Source: Collinsella sp. (lineage in GTDB: Bacteria; Actinomycetota; Coriobacteriia; Coriobacteriales; Coriobacteriaceae). Taken from it: a stretch of DNA of 11,217 nucleotides. Every line of letters starts with the position of its first letter. Within the stretch, counting starts at the first letter, position 1. Positions 1 through 6,898 of this stretch are shown one piece after another. Below the pieces are notes generated by a model. The model ran no database searches. It had not been told where the DNA came from and worked only from the letters and a program-made list of their open reading frames with translations. The stretch lies in assembly GCA_022728415.1 (NCBI GenBank), contig JAIJJM010000032.1, forward strand, positions 1 to 11,217. Reading direction: 5' to 3'. A program made the position numbers and the translations under genes.

Positions 1-8
1 TGGCGGCT

Positions 9-27
9 GGATCCGTCAAGGATCCGT
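9..27. repeat. Short direct repeat GGATCCGT x2
   Basis: GGATCCGT occurs at 9-16 and again at 20-27, separated by CAA. The two copies lie directly to the left of a long hairpin and a cos candidate. No function is known; it could be a protein-binding repeat in the cos region or a chance duplication. Confidence 0.5.
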
Positions 28-60
28 GCGTGCACAAAAAAACGCGTTTTTTCTGCGCGC
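28..60. repeat. Long inverted repeat (hairpin) left of the cos candidate
   Basis: Bases 28-41 pair with 47-60 (one mismatch at 35/53 and one G-T pair), leaving a five-base loop. The centre is a perfect palindrome AAAAAACGCGTTTTTT at 37-52. It is followed at once by a second perfect palindrome CTGCGCGCAG at 53-62. As RNA this could act as a terminator in either direction, since A- and T-runs flank the core. As DNA it could be part of a terminase recognition region. The structure is seen directly; the role is inferred. Confidence 0.6.
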
Positions 61-61
61 A

Positions 62-80
62 GGTGACGGGGGAACAGCCC
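62..80 (+). other. Candidate cos site (cohesive end, P2 type)
   Basis: The 19 bases GGTGACGGGGGAACAGCCC align without gaps with the P2/P4 cohesive end as I remember it (GGCGAGGCGGGGAAAGCAC), with 13 of 19 identical. The orientation is the same, and the site lies about 270 bases beyond the end of Q. In P2 the cos site also lies beyond the 3' end of Q, within several hundred bases. Palindromes flank it on both sides. The match is imperfect and G-rich sequence raises the chance of a coincidence, so this is a candidate only. Confidence 0.35.
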
Positions 81-114
81 GCGTTTCAGGGGGTAAATAG
101 CATTCCCTGAGCGA

Positions 115-162
115 TGTCGCAGCGACACAACAGAATGGCTGTATTTCTCACGCTGAGCGTGA
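115..162. repeat. Two near-adjacent short palindromes
   Basis: TGTCGC-A-GCGACA at 115-127 and TCACGCT-G-AGCGTGA at 148-162 are perfect inverted repeats, each with a single central base. The second extends to 144-166 with one mismatch. Perfect odd-length dyads of this kind are typical protein-binding sites or very tight hairpins. Placed right of the cos candidate they could be terminase-binding or transcription-ending elements; nothing in the sequence decides this. Confidence 0.5.
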
Positions 163-339
163 AAAAGACGTGAGGGCTTTTGATTTGATGGGGTAACAGA
201 TAAGGCCGCCAAAATCGCACTGAGGCGGCAGGAACATGCAGTCAACGCGGTGGGATTGCGTAAGAGTCTGACCGTCGATGATGGCAATAAGCTGGAAGGC
301 GTCGTGAAATTATCTGATTGATACAGGAGCTGGAGAGTC

Positions 340-362
340 GGGGCATAAATTTTTTATGCCCC
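340..362. terminator. Perfect hairpin over the Q stop codon
   Basis: GGGGCATAAA (340-349) is perfectly complementary to TTTATGCCCC (353-362) with a three-base loop. The TAA stop of Q (356-354, minus strand) lies inside the structure. A strong stem at the end of the leftward Q-P transcript is the expected place for a terminator or an mRNA-stabilising 3' end. There is no U-run after the stem in either direction, so it is not a textbook intrinsic terminator; the A/T bases are in the upper stem and loop. Confidence 0.5.
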
Positions 363-1436
363 GGCGAAGCAGCAGACAAGCGAAGCGCGCCAGGCTGTGG
401 GCTGGGTGTCCAGCAGTGCGTAAGGGTTAAAGCGGATCACCTCTTCGCCCAGCCAGTCATTGATGTGCTTCATGGCCTCCATGACGGGCATCAGCTCGTT
501 AATTGCGTAAACCCGCGCGGCCTTCTCCACATCACCAAACGCACTTTTTTCGCCCGGCATCGCCCCCATCAGTTGCGGCGGAACGCGGTGCGCAGCCAGC
601 ACATCATCACGGGATGCCGCCTTAACATTCATGAACTCATCCTTTGCGGTGATCTGCTGGAACGGCAAAATTTGCACACCTTCTTTGCCCCCGTTGGGCG
701 CATGAATGAGCACGTTTTTAAACGCACCACCACCACGTGCACCCTGTAGCGTTTCTTTCAGGGAGTCCATGCTTTCGCGGTTTACCTGCGCTGCACCGAT
801 GTAGATGATGCACCCGGCGTGGGAGCCGTTGTCGTAGTACAGTTTTCTGAACATGTCCGCCGAATGAGACAGGCTGGCCGAGAGTAATGCGCCAAGATAT
901 TCCGGCATGCCGTAGATTTCCTGGTTAATATCCGGATTCATCAGGTGGCACACTTTGCCAGGGCGAAACTGAAACGCGTCCTTACCATCCTGCACATACC
1001 ACCATGATTCAAGATCGCTTCCGCGTCGCATGTATTTCGCCAGGGCGTGCCGTAATTTAAGCGGTTCGCCGAGCATATTGCTTCGAAGCTCAAGGAATGC
1101 ATTACCGAACACAAACCAGTCCAGCGCCAGCGCCGAGAAATCCTGCCGGGAAAGCAGCGGGTGCGGAATATAGCAACCGAGCAATACATTGCGCTTAAAG
1201 TAAAGCGCAGACTGATGCCAGGACGTTTGCCGGGCAGCTCTTGCCAGACCGTACCAGTCCACCGGGGTTTCATACCACCGCCCGTTATCAGCACAGTACA
1301 TATTGTCCAGCAGGTCATGCCCGGTCAGGCGGTAAGGACCATCAAATGTGAATGCACTGAGCGATGATTCTTTCCTGAGCGCATCAGCGAGATCAATGCG
1401 TGAACTCATGCGCACTTTTTTATTTTTTCTGCTCAT
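354..1436 (-). CDS. Q: Portal protein (P2 gpQ family)
   Basis: Portal subunit of the phage capsid: a dodecameric ring at one vertex through which the terminase pumps DNA and to which the tail joins. The 360-residue product aligns along its length with P2 Q (about 344 residues). Shared landmarks include NGRWYETPV (about 51-59), FVFGNAFLE (about 108-116), MNPDINQEIYG in the middle and WLGEEVIRF near the end. The ATG at 1436-1434 overlaps the P stop as TGATG, so Q is translationally coupled to P and both are read leftward. Oddity: after the conserved RF(N/K)xY segment, where P2 Q ends within a few residues, this protein carries about 20 extra residues (LLDTQPTAWRASLVCCFAGA). It stops inside a perfect hairpin. 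The gene is certain; the role of the tail is unknown. Confidence 0.96.
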   Translation of the reverse strand: MSRKNKKVRMSSRIDLADALRKESSLSAFTFDGPYRLTGHDLLDNMYCADNGRWYETPVDWYGLARAARQTSWHQSALYFKRNVLLGCYIPHPLLSRQDFSALALDWFVFGNAFLELRSNMLGEPLKLRHALAKYMRRGSDLESWWYVQDGKDAFQFRPGKVCHLMNPDINQEIYGMPEYLGALLSASLSHSADMFRKLYYDNGSHAGCIIYIGAAQVNRESMDSLKETLQGARGGGAFKNVLIHAPNGGKEGVQILPFQQITAKDEFMNVKAASRDDVLAAHRVPPQLMGAMPGEKSAFGDVEKAARVYAINELMPVMEAMKHINDWLGEEVIRFNPYALLDTQPTAWRASLVCCFAGA

Positions 1437-3187
1437 CAGAACTCCATAACCGTGAAACGCTCGTTTTCTCCTTCGCCGCCAATCGGTTCGTTAATGACAG
1501 CAAGCATGGTTGCCCACGCAAGGTCGCCGTGGCTGATCCCCCTCGCGCGGTCCGTTTCGTAAGTGATAAAGCCGCCCGGTGTTTTCACCTTACGCACGGC
1601 GTTAAAGGCCGCGACCAGCTCGCGTTCGGCGCGATCGTATTCCCACCGCCCGGCACGCATTATTTGCAGCATTTTCAGTACCAGCGACCGTTTTGATGAC
1701 AGCGTGAAGGTGTACGGAATAGCAGCAGGGAAAAACCGTTTCACTATCTGATAAACAGCCTCCCCGTTCCCGCCCGTCACATCAATGCCGATGTGTTCCA
1801 CGTTGTAGCGATACGTGAACTCTTCAATGACTCTGGCCTGTTCTTCAAACTCCAGCCCCTGAACGCGTCGCGTCTCCACCGTTCGAAAACGGCCACCAGG
1901 AACAGCCGGAGGAACCACCACGGACACAGCGCCGCTGTCGCCGTTGCCACTGCTGCCGTTTGCGTCATACCCAATCCATACCGGACGATTCCCCATCGGG
2001 CGGGGAGCAAAAGGTTTCCAGTCTTTCCAGTCGTCGTATCCGTCAACACCGCAGCCAATCAGGATATTCAGGTTAAATGCCGATTCCCCTTCGCGGACAA
2101 ACTCACACATATAGAGATTGAGGAACTCGTCTTCGGTGTTTTCATCACGAATTTCGTCGATATCGGTGTGTTTCCAGCCGTGATTGACCACATCTTCCAG
2201 CGTGACAATTTGCCGCCATGTCCGGTCAGGGCAGATAAGCCCGTTATGCAGCGTTTTCCAGTCCACAGAAAAACGCTGGCGTTTATGCGAGGCCTTTTTC
2301 TCGTTCCAGCGGTCGCCGTTCCAGTAGGCGTATGCCTCGTGCGTTTCGGTGGATGGCGTGGAGAAGTAGGTGCGCCGCAGTCCGCTGAGGGTTGCCATAG
2401 CGCCAGCCACCTTGCGCAGTTCAGCAAAGCGACTGACCCAGAAAAATTCATCAAAATAAAAATTGCCCGTATAGGACTGTGCCGACGCAGCAGAAGTGCC
2501 GAGAAAATGCAGCTCTGCGCCGTTGGAGAGGATGATTTTATCGCCCCCTTTCAGCTCCACATCAACTTCAGCCGCGGCCTTCTGAATAATGCTTTTAAAC
2601 TGGAACGCCTGACGACGCGACGCAGACAAAAAAATCTGGTTACGCTGGTAAGGTTGCGCCACATCGTCACGCAGCGCCATCAGCAGTGCTTCCTGTGCAA
2701 AATACCAGGTCGCCCCAATCTGTCGGGATTTCAGGATCATCCTGTTACGTATCCCGGCTTCCCTGCAAAGAGTCAGGGAGTCAAACCAGCCCCGCTGATG
2801 CCACTCCAGCCTGCTGATGATTTTTTCCCGCAGTGCGGCAATCTGTTCCGGCGTGAAATGATTTTTAAGTTTTTTCGCCCGGCCTTTCTTTCCTGTGGCC
2901 GTCGCATCCGGCTGGCCATCATGCAGTTTTTTAAGCTGCCGGGTCAGCAGGTCTATTTCCTTGAAGTCACCACCTGTTTTATTCTGTTTTTCAGTAAGCT
3001 GGATGAGGCGCGCATCGATGGACTGCGTGACACGCTGCACGGGTGGCGTTTCATCCCACTGGTCGCGTTTTTTCCACGCATAAATCGTGTTCGGGTTTAT
3101 TCCCATCAGACGTGAGATTTCTGCGGGCGGATAACCCTGCCAGTAAAGTTGCCGCGCACGCTGGCGCACAAAAGCGTCCTGAATCAT
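1436..3187 (-). CDS. P: Terminase large subunit, ATPase/nuclease (P2 gpP family)
   Basis: Motor subunit of the packaging terminase. It cuts concatemer-free circular DNA at cos and drives it into the procapsid through Q, working with the small subunit M. The 583 residues (P2 P is about 590) show a helix-turn-helix at 20-43 (PAEISRLMGINPNTIYAW) and a Walker A-like ATPase motif KSRQIGAT at 153-160. A Walker B motif FYFDEF lies at 243-248, and a coupling-motif-like TYFSTPS follows at 273-279. The C-terminal RNase H-type nuclease has acidic residues D408 (IGYDANG), D469 (IGIDVTGG) and D555 (SHGDLAWAT). The ATG at 3187 is preceded by GGGGGAG at good spacing. The leftward transcript starts in the 154-base gap facing O, and the P stop overlaps the start of Q. 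Confidence 0.96.
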   Translation of the reverse strand: MIQDAFVRQRARQLYWQGYPPAEISRLMGINPNTIYAWKKRDQWDETPPVQRVTQSIDARLIQLTEKQNKTGGDFKEIDLLTRQLKKLHDGQPDATATGKKGRAKKLKNHFTPEQIAALREKIISRLEWHQRGWFDSLTLCREAGIRNRMILKSRQIGATWYFAQEALLMALRDDVAQPYQRNQIFLSASRRQAFQFKSIIQKAAAEVDVELKGGDKIILSNGAELHFLGTSAASAQSYTGNFYFDEFFWVSRFAELRKVAGAMATLSGLRRTYFSTPSTETHEAYAYWNGDRWNEKKASHKRQRFSVDWKTLHNGLICPDRTWRQIVTLEDVVNHGWKHTDIDEIRDENTEDEFLNLYMCEFVREGESAFNLNILIGCGVDGYDDWKDWKPFAPRPMGNRPVWIGYDANGSSGNGDSGAVSVVVPPAVPGGRFRTVETRRVQGLEFEEQARVIEEFTYRYNVEHIGIDVTGGNGEAVYQIVKRFFPAAIPYTFTLSSKRSLVLKMLQIMRAGRWEYDRAERELVAAFNAVRKVKTPGGFITYETDRARGISHGDLAWATMLAVINEPIGGEGENERFTVMEF

Positions 3188-3341
3188 TGCTCCCCCTGAG
3201 TAATTACAGGAAGATTACCCGCGCGCGAAACCGTTCTCCTTAACCCCCTGTTCTGGCCGTTTTCTTACAACAAAAGCCCTTTGTATCATCCTGTTACGCT
3301 TTGCCATCATGACTGAAGAACCAGTCAGAGGGGCAAAAACT
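3188..3341. promoter_or_regulatory. Divergent late promoter region between P and O
   Basis: The two late operons diverge here, so leftward (PP-like) and rightward (PO-like) promoters must lie in this 154-base gap. In P2 such promoters are activated by Ogr/Delta at a TGT-N12-ACA dyad centred near -55. I find no exact N12 match. The closest is TGT (3249-3251) and ACA (3267-3269) with 15 bases between, centred at 3259. A minus-strand TAATCT (plus 3212-3217) would place a leftward start near 3205, with the dyad at about -54. For the rightward promoter no convincing -10 is seen. Shine-Dalgarno sequences are GGGGGAG before P (minus strand) and AGAGGGG (about 3326-3332) before O. Confidence 0.55.
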
Positions 3342-4178
3342 ATGGCTAATGAAAAAAAGACATCCCGCAAAAAGTTTCGCGTGGCTGTCTCCGGATCAAC
3401 TGTTGATGGCCGCGAAATCAGTCCGGTGCATCTGCGTGAAGCCGCCGAGAACTTCAACCCGGATGTTTACGCCGCCCGCGTGAACGTTGAGCACTATCTC
3501 TCGCCATGCCCGTCAAGCGAATTTTCCGCAATGGGCGATGTCACCGCGCTGAGTACGGAAGACATTACGGAAGGTCCGCTGGCCGGACGTACTGCGCTGT
3601 ATGCAGAAATCGAACCGACCGAGCGCATGAAGCAGCTTGTCGCGGACGGCAAGAAAATCTATTCCAGTATCGAACTGCACCCGCAGTTCTCCGTTAACGG
3701 GCGCGCCTATCTGGTCGGGCTGGCGATGACCGACACCCCGGCAAGCCTGGGCACTGAACGCCTGAAATTCACGGCACAGCAACGTCAGGCGGTGATGACG
3801 TTCAACAGTGTCCAGGGTGAAGCACCGCTTATCTCCGAAGCCATCGAGTCTGAAATCATCGAAATGGCAGAACAACGCCAGGAAGAAGGCACCCAGTGGT
3901 TTAACCGCGTAATGGGGATTATTGGCCGTGGCCGCAAAGCGGATGACACCAGTTTCTCCCGTATTCAGGAAGCGGTGGAAGGCGTCGCAACGTCACAGGC
4001 CGACATTATCGACCGTTTTAATGCGCTGGAAACCCGCCATCAGCAGGACAGCCAGAAAATCACGTCACTGACCACAGAGCTGACAGCACTGAAGGAGAAA
4101 CTGCGCACGCAGGACGGCGATCCGCAGAACCGGTTCACCGCAACGGGCGCAGCCTCCGACCAGCTGGCTGACTTCTGA
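3342..4178 (+). CDS. O: Capsid scaffold and maturation protease (P2 gpO family)
   Basis: Internal scaffold of the procapsid that also carries the protease cleaving N, L and itself during head maturation. The 278-residue product follows P2 O (about 284). The N-terminal serine protease keeps all three residues known for P2 O (D19, H48, S107), here D22 (VDGR), H51 (VNVEH) and S109 (IYSSIE). The conserved YLVGLAMTDTPASLGTE follows. The last third is charged and predicted helical (QADIIDRFNALETRHQQD and beyond), the scaffolding segment. I place the start at ATG 3342, because AGAGGGG lies just upstream and P2 O begins MAKK-like; a further 11 codons to ATG 3309 are open but have no good binding site. 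It ends with tandem stops TGA TAA, 22 bases before N. Confidence 0.95.
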   Translation: MANEKKTSRKKFRVAVSGSTVDGREISPVHLREAAENFNPDVYAARVNVEHYLSPCPSSEFSAMGDVTALSTEDITEGPLAGRTALYAEIEPTERMKQLVADGKKIYSSIELHPQFSVNGRAYLVGLAMTDTPASLGTERLKFTAQQRQAVMTFNSVQGEAPLISEAIESEIIEMAEQRQEEGTQWFNRVMGIIGRGRKADDTSFSRIQEAVEGVATSQADIIDRFNALETRHQQDSQKITSLTTELTALKEKLRTQDGDPQNRFTATGAASDQLADF

Positions 4179-4200
4179 TAAGACAAAGGAGCAAATTTTT

Positions 4201-5253
4201 ATGAATCTGGTGATGTCAGATATTACCCGCAACAAGCTGGGTTGCTATATGGCGCAGCAGGCGTCGCTTAACAATATCCCGGTTTCTGCGCTGGTATCGA
4301 GATTTACCGTGGAACCCGCGGTGCAGCAGCGTTTTGAAAACGCCTCAAAGGACAGCACAGAATTAACGAAAAGAATTAACGTGATCGGCGTGACCGACCA
4401 GAAAGGCGAAAAAATCCTCCTGGACACCACAGGACCGATTGCGCGCACGAATACCAGTTATGACGGCACAAAACGCCGTAACCCGAATAACGTGGTTAAT
4501 CTGAAAAACCGCAAATACCAGTGCGAACAGGTGAACTACGACACGTTTATTTCGTATCCGCAGCTTGATGCCTGGTCGGCACACCCTGATTTTCAGTCCC
4601 GCATCAGCGCACAGATTGCCCGACAGGTGGCGCTTGACCGCATCATGATCGGTTTCAACGGCACGTCTCACGCGGATGAGTCCAACTTCAGCACCAACAA
4701 GCTGCTTCAGGACGTTAACGTGGGCTGGCTGGAGCACATCAGAACCGACGCCAGCGAACGCGTTATGAATGACGTGACGCTGACCTCCCGCAACATGGAC
4801 AACACCGTGGCGCACGTGGGTAAGTATGCGAACGCTGATGCACTGGTACAGGACGCGCGTTCATCCCTGCTGGATGAATGGCACAAGGAAGCTGACGACC
4901 TCGTGGTGATTATGGGGCGCAACCTGTTTAACTCGCTGCGTCTGCCCGTGCTGAACAGCATCAGCGGCCAGAATCCCAATGCGGAATTACTTGCCGGGCA
5001 GCTCATCCTGTCATCGCGCACCATTGGCGGGCTGGGCGTGTTCCTTGCGCCGTTCTTCCCGGATGCAACGATGCTGATCACCTCGTTCAACAACCTGTCG
5101 ATTTACTGGCAGAAAGGTTCAATGCGTCGTCTGATGAAAGACGAACCGGAATACAACCGTATCGCCACCTACCAGTCCATCAATGACGCTTATGTCGTTG
5201 AAGACTATGGCAAGTGCGCGATGGTCACTGGCCTGAAGTTCGCCGACAGCTAA
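4201..5253 (+). CDS. N: Major capsid protein (P2 gpN family)
   Basis: Main shell protein (HK97 fold) assembling into the T=7 head; in P2 its N-terminus is trimmed by O. The 350 residues (P2 N about 357) share the family landmarks: FTVEPAVQQ near residue 35, KGEKI near 63, QVALDRIMIGFNG near 142-154, LLQDVNVGWL, DLVVIMGR, MLITSFNNLSIYWQ, and DAYVVEDYG near the end. It is clearly homologous to but well diverged from P2 N, and the extreme N-terminus differs. ATG 4201 has AAGGAG at 4186-4191, nine bases away. M5 is a possible alternative start. The gene lies 22 bases after O and is followed by a strong hairpin before M, which may matter because N is needed in great excess over M. Confidence 0.96.
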   Translation: MNLVMSDITRNKLGCYMAQQASLNNIPVSALVSRFTVEPAVQQRFENASKDSTELTKRINVIGVTDQKGEKILLDTTGPIARTNTSYDGTKRRNPNNVVNLKNRKYQCEQVNYDTFISYPQLDAWSAHPDFQSRISAQIARQVALDRIMIGFNGTSHADESNFSTNKLLQDVNVGWLEHIRTDASERVMNDVTLTSRNMDNTVAHVGKYANADALVQDARSSLLDEWHKEADDLVVIMGRNLFNSLRLPVLNSISGQNPNAELLAGQLILSSRTIGGLGVFLAPFFPDATMLITSFNNLSIYWQKGSMRRLMKDEPEYNRIATYQSINDAYVVEDYGKCAMVTGLKFADS

Positions 5254-5262
5254 TCAACTCAC

Positions 5263-5281
5263 GGCGGGCATCATGCCCGCC
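5263..5281 (+). terminator. Strong hairpin between N and M (attenuator or mRNA stabiliser)
   Basis: GGCGGGCAT (5263-5271) and ATGCCCGCC (5273-5281) are perfect inverted repeats around one central base, giving a GC-rich stem of at least seven pairs. The stem begins ten bases after the capsid stop codon and ends 18 bases before the M start. There is no U-run after it (TGTAACGG follows), so full termination is unlikely. A 3'-end block to exonucleases, a processing site or partial attenuation fits better. Confidence 0.6.
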
Positions 5282-5298
5282 TGTAACGGAGAGAAAAA

Positions 5299-6099
5299 AT
5301 GATTACTCCTGCACAGCAACACTGGCAGAACGTGATGGCACAGCGCGCAGGCCGGGCGAATGAAGGCGTGGACCACGCCGCGCGTACCGCGCATGAAGAG
5401 GTGCTGTATCGTCTGCGTCTGGCACAGGCCCGGCTTAAGGGCGTACAGGCCAGAAGCGCGAAAGCCGCCATCAAAAAAGAGTTGTTGCCGGATTTTTCCG
5501 GCTGGATTGAGGGAACGCTGGAGGCTGACGGCGGGCAGCAGGATGAAGTGATTGCCACGCTGATGGTGTGGGCGATTGACTGCGGCGATCTTCCGCTGGC
5601 GTTGCGTATTGGTGCGTATGTGGTCCGTCATAACCTCATTATGCCGGATAACTTTGGCCGTACTGCTGCCACAGTGCTGACCGAAGAAATCTGCAACCCG
5701 GTACTGACGCAGGCCGGGACGGATGCCGACGCGGATTTGTCCGCCTTTATCGAACCTCTGGATACCCTCCGGGAGATTGTCACCGACCAGGACATGCCGG
5801 ACGAAGTGCGCGCCAAATTATGCAAGGCGTGCGCCTTTGCCCGCCGTGGCCTGAGTGATGCGGACAGCATGGCCCTGTCACTGAAGCTGCTGCGCGAAGC
5901 AATGCACCTGAACCCGAACGCAGGTGTGAAACGCGAGATTGCAACCCTTTCCCGCGCCCTGAAAAAAGCCGATTCCGCAGCCGCACCAGAAGATGCCAGC
6001 ACACCGCAGGCGCAGGACGAAAGCAGCAAAAGTAAAAAGACAACGCGGAAGCCTGCAACACGAAAAACCACCGCGACGCAGAAGGCGAAGCGCGGTTAA
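5299..6099 (+). CDS. M: Terminase small subunit (P2 gpM family)
   Basis: DNA-recognising subunit of the terminase, bringing P to cos. The 266 residues (P2 M about 247) align with the family. The N-terminal half has KAAIKKELLPDFSGWIEGTL (about 55-74), matching the P2 KRELLPFWLPWVNGVLE block. Next come LMVWAIDCGDLPLALRIGAYV (about 88-108) and MPDNFGRTAATVLTEE (115-130), then MPDEVRAKLCK (about 166-176). The C-terminal tail from about 243 is rich in lysine, threonine and arginine, a likely disordered DNA-binding end also present in P2 M. ATG 5299 follows GGAGAG at good spacing, after the N-M hairpin. In P2-like phages M and P are encoded far apart on opposite strands, as here. Confidence 0.95.
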   Translation: MITPAQQHWQNVMAQRAGRANEGVDHAARTAHEEVLYRLRLAQARLKGVQARSAKAAIKKELLPDFSGWIEGTLEADGGQQDEVIATLMVWAIDCGDLPLALRIGAYVVRHNLIMPDNFGRTAATVLTEEICNPVLTQAGTDADADLSAFIEPLDTLREIVTDQDMPDEVRAKLCKACAFARRGLSDADSMALSLKLLREAMHLNPNAGVKREIATLSRALKKADSAAAPEDASTPQAQDESSKSKKTTRKPATRKTTATQKAKRG

Positions 6100-6102
6100 C
6101 GA

Positions 6103-6187
6103 CTGACCCCGTCAGCGGGCGGCGTACGCGGTGTTCCGGTTTGACTCCGTGACCGTTTACACCGCGCACCCACCGCCCGATTTTTTT
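6103..6187 (+). terminator. Terminator-like compound hairpin with T-run between M and L
   Basis: The 102-base M-L gap holds CTGAC-CCC-GTCAG at 6103-6115, then a larger structure. GGGCGG (6117-6122) pairs with CCGCCC (6173-6178), and inside it CGCGGTGT (6127-6134) pairs perfectly with ACACCGCG (6159-6166). A smaller CGGT/ACCG pair lies in the loop (6137-6140/6152-6155). Directly after the stem comes GA then seven T (6181-6187), and the L ribosome binding site AGGAG starts two bases later. This has the parts of an intrinsic terminator, though the stem is interrupted. In mid-operon it would act as a partial attenuator unless an antitermination state exists. Confidence 0.6.
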
Positions 6188-6201
6188 CAGGAGTGAACCC
6201 C

Positions 6202-6696
6202 ATGAGTATGGTTGCCAGAACCAACCCCGGCCCCGCAGAGGACGACATCACCGATACCGATGATGGTGATACCCGTATTTCAGCGGGTGCATTCTGGCCG
6301 GATATTGTGCTGCGTGAGCTGCGTCTGGCGGTACGACTGCCGGGCCGTGTGACCACCTCCCGTCTGCTGCATACCGCCACCGGGGCTGTGGCACACGTTA
6401 CCCGCGAGCTGGAAGCATGGCAGCAGGAACAGCAGGCGGCTGGCCATCAGACGCTGGCCGATGTTCCGGCACCCGTAATTAACGGAGAAAGCGTCAATCT
6501 CTGGCACTGGCGCAATGCTGTTTATACCGCCACACGCGCCCTGATTCTGGAGCGTTACCGCGATGCGGACACAACGGACAAGGGCGACCGCCGGGCGGAC
6601 GCACTGGATATACAGACATCAGATTTGTGGCGCGATGTGAGCTGGGCCATCTCTGACATTCTGTGCCGCCCGCGAATCTTTGCGGAGTTGTGCTGA
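6202..6696 (+). CDS. L: Head completion/stabilisation protein (P2 gpL family)
   Basis: Minor head protein added after packaging to close the head so that a tail can attach; in P2 it is processed by O. The 164-residue product (P2 L about 169) fits the family in size, position and motifs: a hydrophilic, acidic N-terminus, FWPDI (31-35), and REL..WQQEQQAAGHQTLADVP (68-89) like the P2 'WRxxQQAAGY.SL..VP' segment. It ends with DLWRDVSWAISDILCRPR (about 141-158). ATG 6202 is preferred because AGGAG (6189-6193) is eight bases upstream; GTG 6193 overlaps that site. The gene follows the terminator-like M-L gap and its stop overlaps the X start as TGATG. Confidence 0.93.
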   Translation: MSMVARTNPGPAEDDITDTDDGDTRISAGAFWPDIVLRELRLAVRLPGRVTTSRLLHTATGAVAHVTRELEAWQQEQQAAGHQTLADVPAPVINGESVNLWHWRNAVYTATRALILERYRDADTTDKGDRRADALDIQTSDLWRDVSWAISDILCRPRIFAELC

Positions 6697-6896
6697 TGAA
6701 AGTGAAGGCACTGGAAGGCGACACCGTGGATTCGCTCTGTTTCCGGTACTACGGCACGACGCAGGGCGTCACCGAAAAGGTGCTGGATGCCAACCCCGGA
6801 CTCTGTCAGCAGGTATTTCTGGACGCCGGGCAGGAAGTGGAGATGCCGGAGCCGGAGAAGAAGAAACGAGAAATGATTCAGTTGTGGGGGGAGTAG
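6696..6896 (+). CDS. X: Tail protein X (LysM-like, P2 gpX family)
   Basis: Small tail-associated protein required for tail formation in P2; the family has a LysM-like fold. The 66 residues contain the hallmark pattern LEGDTVDSLCFRYYG near the start and EKVLDANPGL in the middle, then an acidic/basic tail ending IQLWGE (P2 X ends VNLWE). The start ATG overlaps the L stop (TGATG), so translation is coupled. A longer in-frame extension upstream lies within L and lacks its own ribosome binding site. The G-rich end of this gene (about 6887-6892) serves as the ribosome binding site of the holin gene. Confidence 0.93.
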   Translation: MKVKALEGDTVDSLCFRYYGTTQGVTEKVLDANPGLCQQVFLDAGQEVEMPEPEKKKREMIQLWGE

Positions 6897-6898
6897 CA

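Larger units (their letters stand above)
1..353 (-). other. Leftward open frame downstream of Q, in the same frame, running off the left edge; unrecognised
   Basis: After the Q stop codon the same minus-strand frame stays free of stops for the next 117 codons and leaves the window at position 1. It contains no ATG; TTG codons (near 287, 245 and 212) and GTG (near 128) are the only plausible starts, and I see no good ribosome binding site. The translation includes SVTPSNQKPSRLF and KYSHSVV. These weakly recall small phage Ash/Icd-like proteins, a recollection I cannot verify. The region is also packed with palindromes and a possible cos site, so the open frame may be a by-product of base composition. 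It could be a partial gene, a decayed gene, or non-coding DNA. Confidence 0.3.

Noticed and set aside
184..321. Plus-strand open frame of 45 codons ending TGA, with a second open frame (101-196) just before it that could be joined by a one-base shift at the G-run 190-193.
   Set aside because: No start codon near the beginning of either frame and no ribosome binding site; 45 open codons are not rare by chance. The longer minus-strand frame covers the same bases.
1793..3115. Plus-strand open frame of 440 codons opposite the terminase gene.
   Set aside because: It is the antisense of P, whose family motifs are clear; high GC at third positions makes long antisense frames common. The translation has no recognisable domains.
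6680..6898. Upstream in-frame extension of the holin reading frame through X.
   Set aside because: It overlaps the well-supported gene X in another frame, and the translation before GTG 6884/6899 has no holin character.
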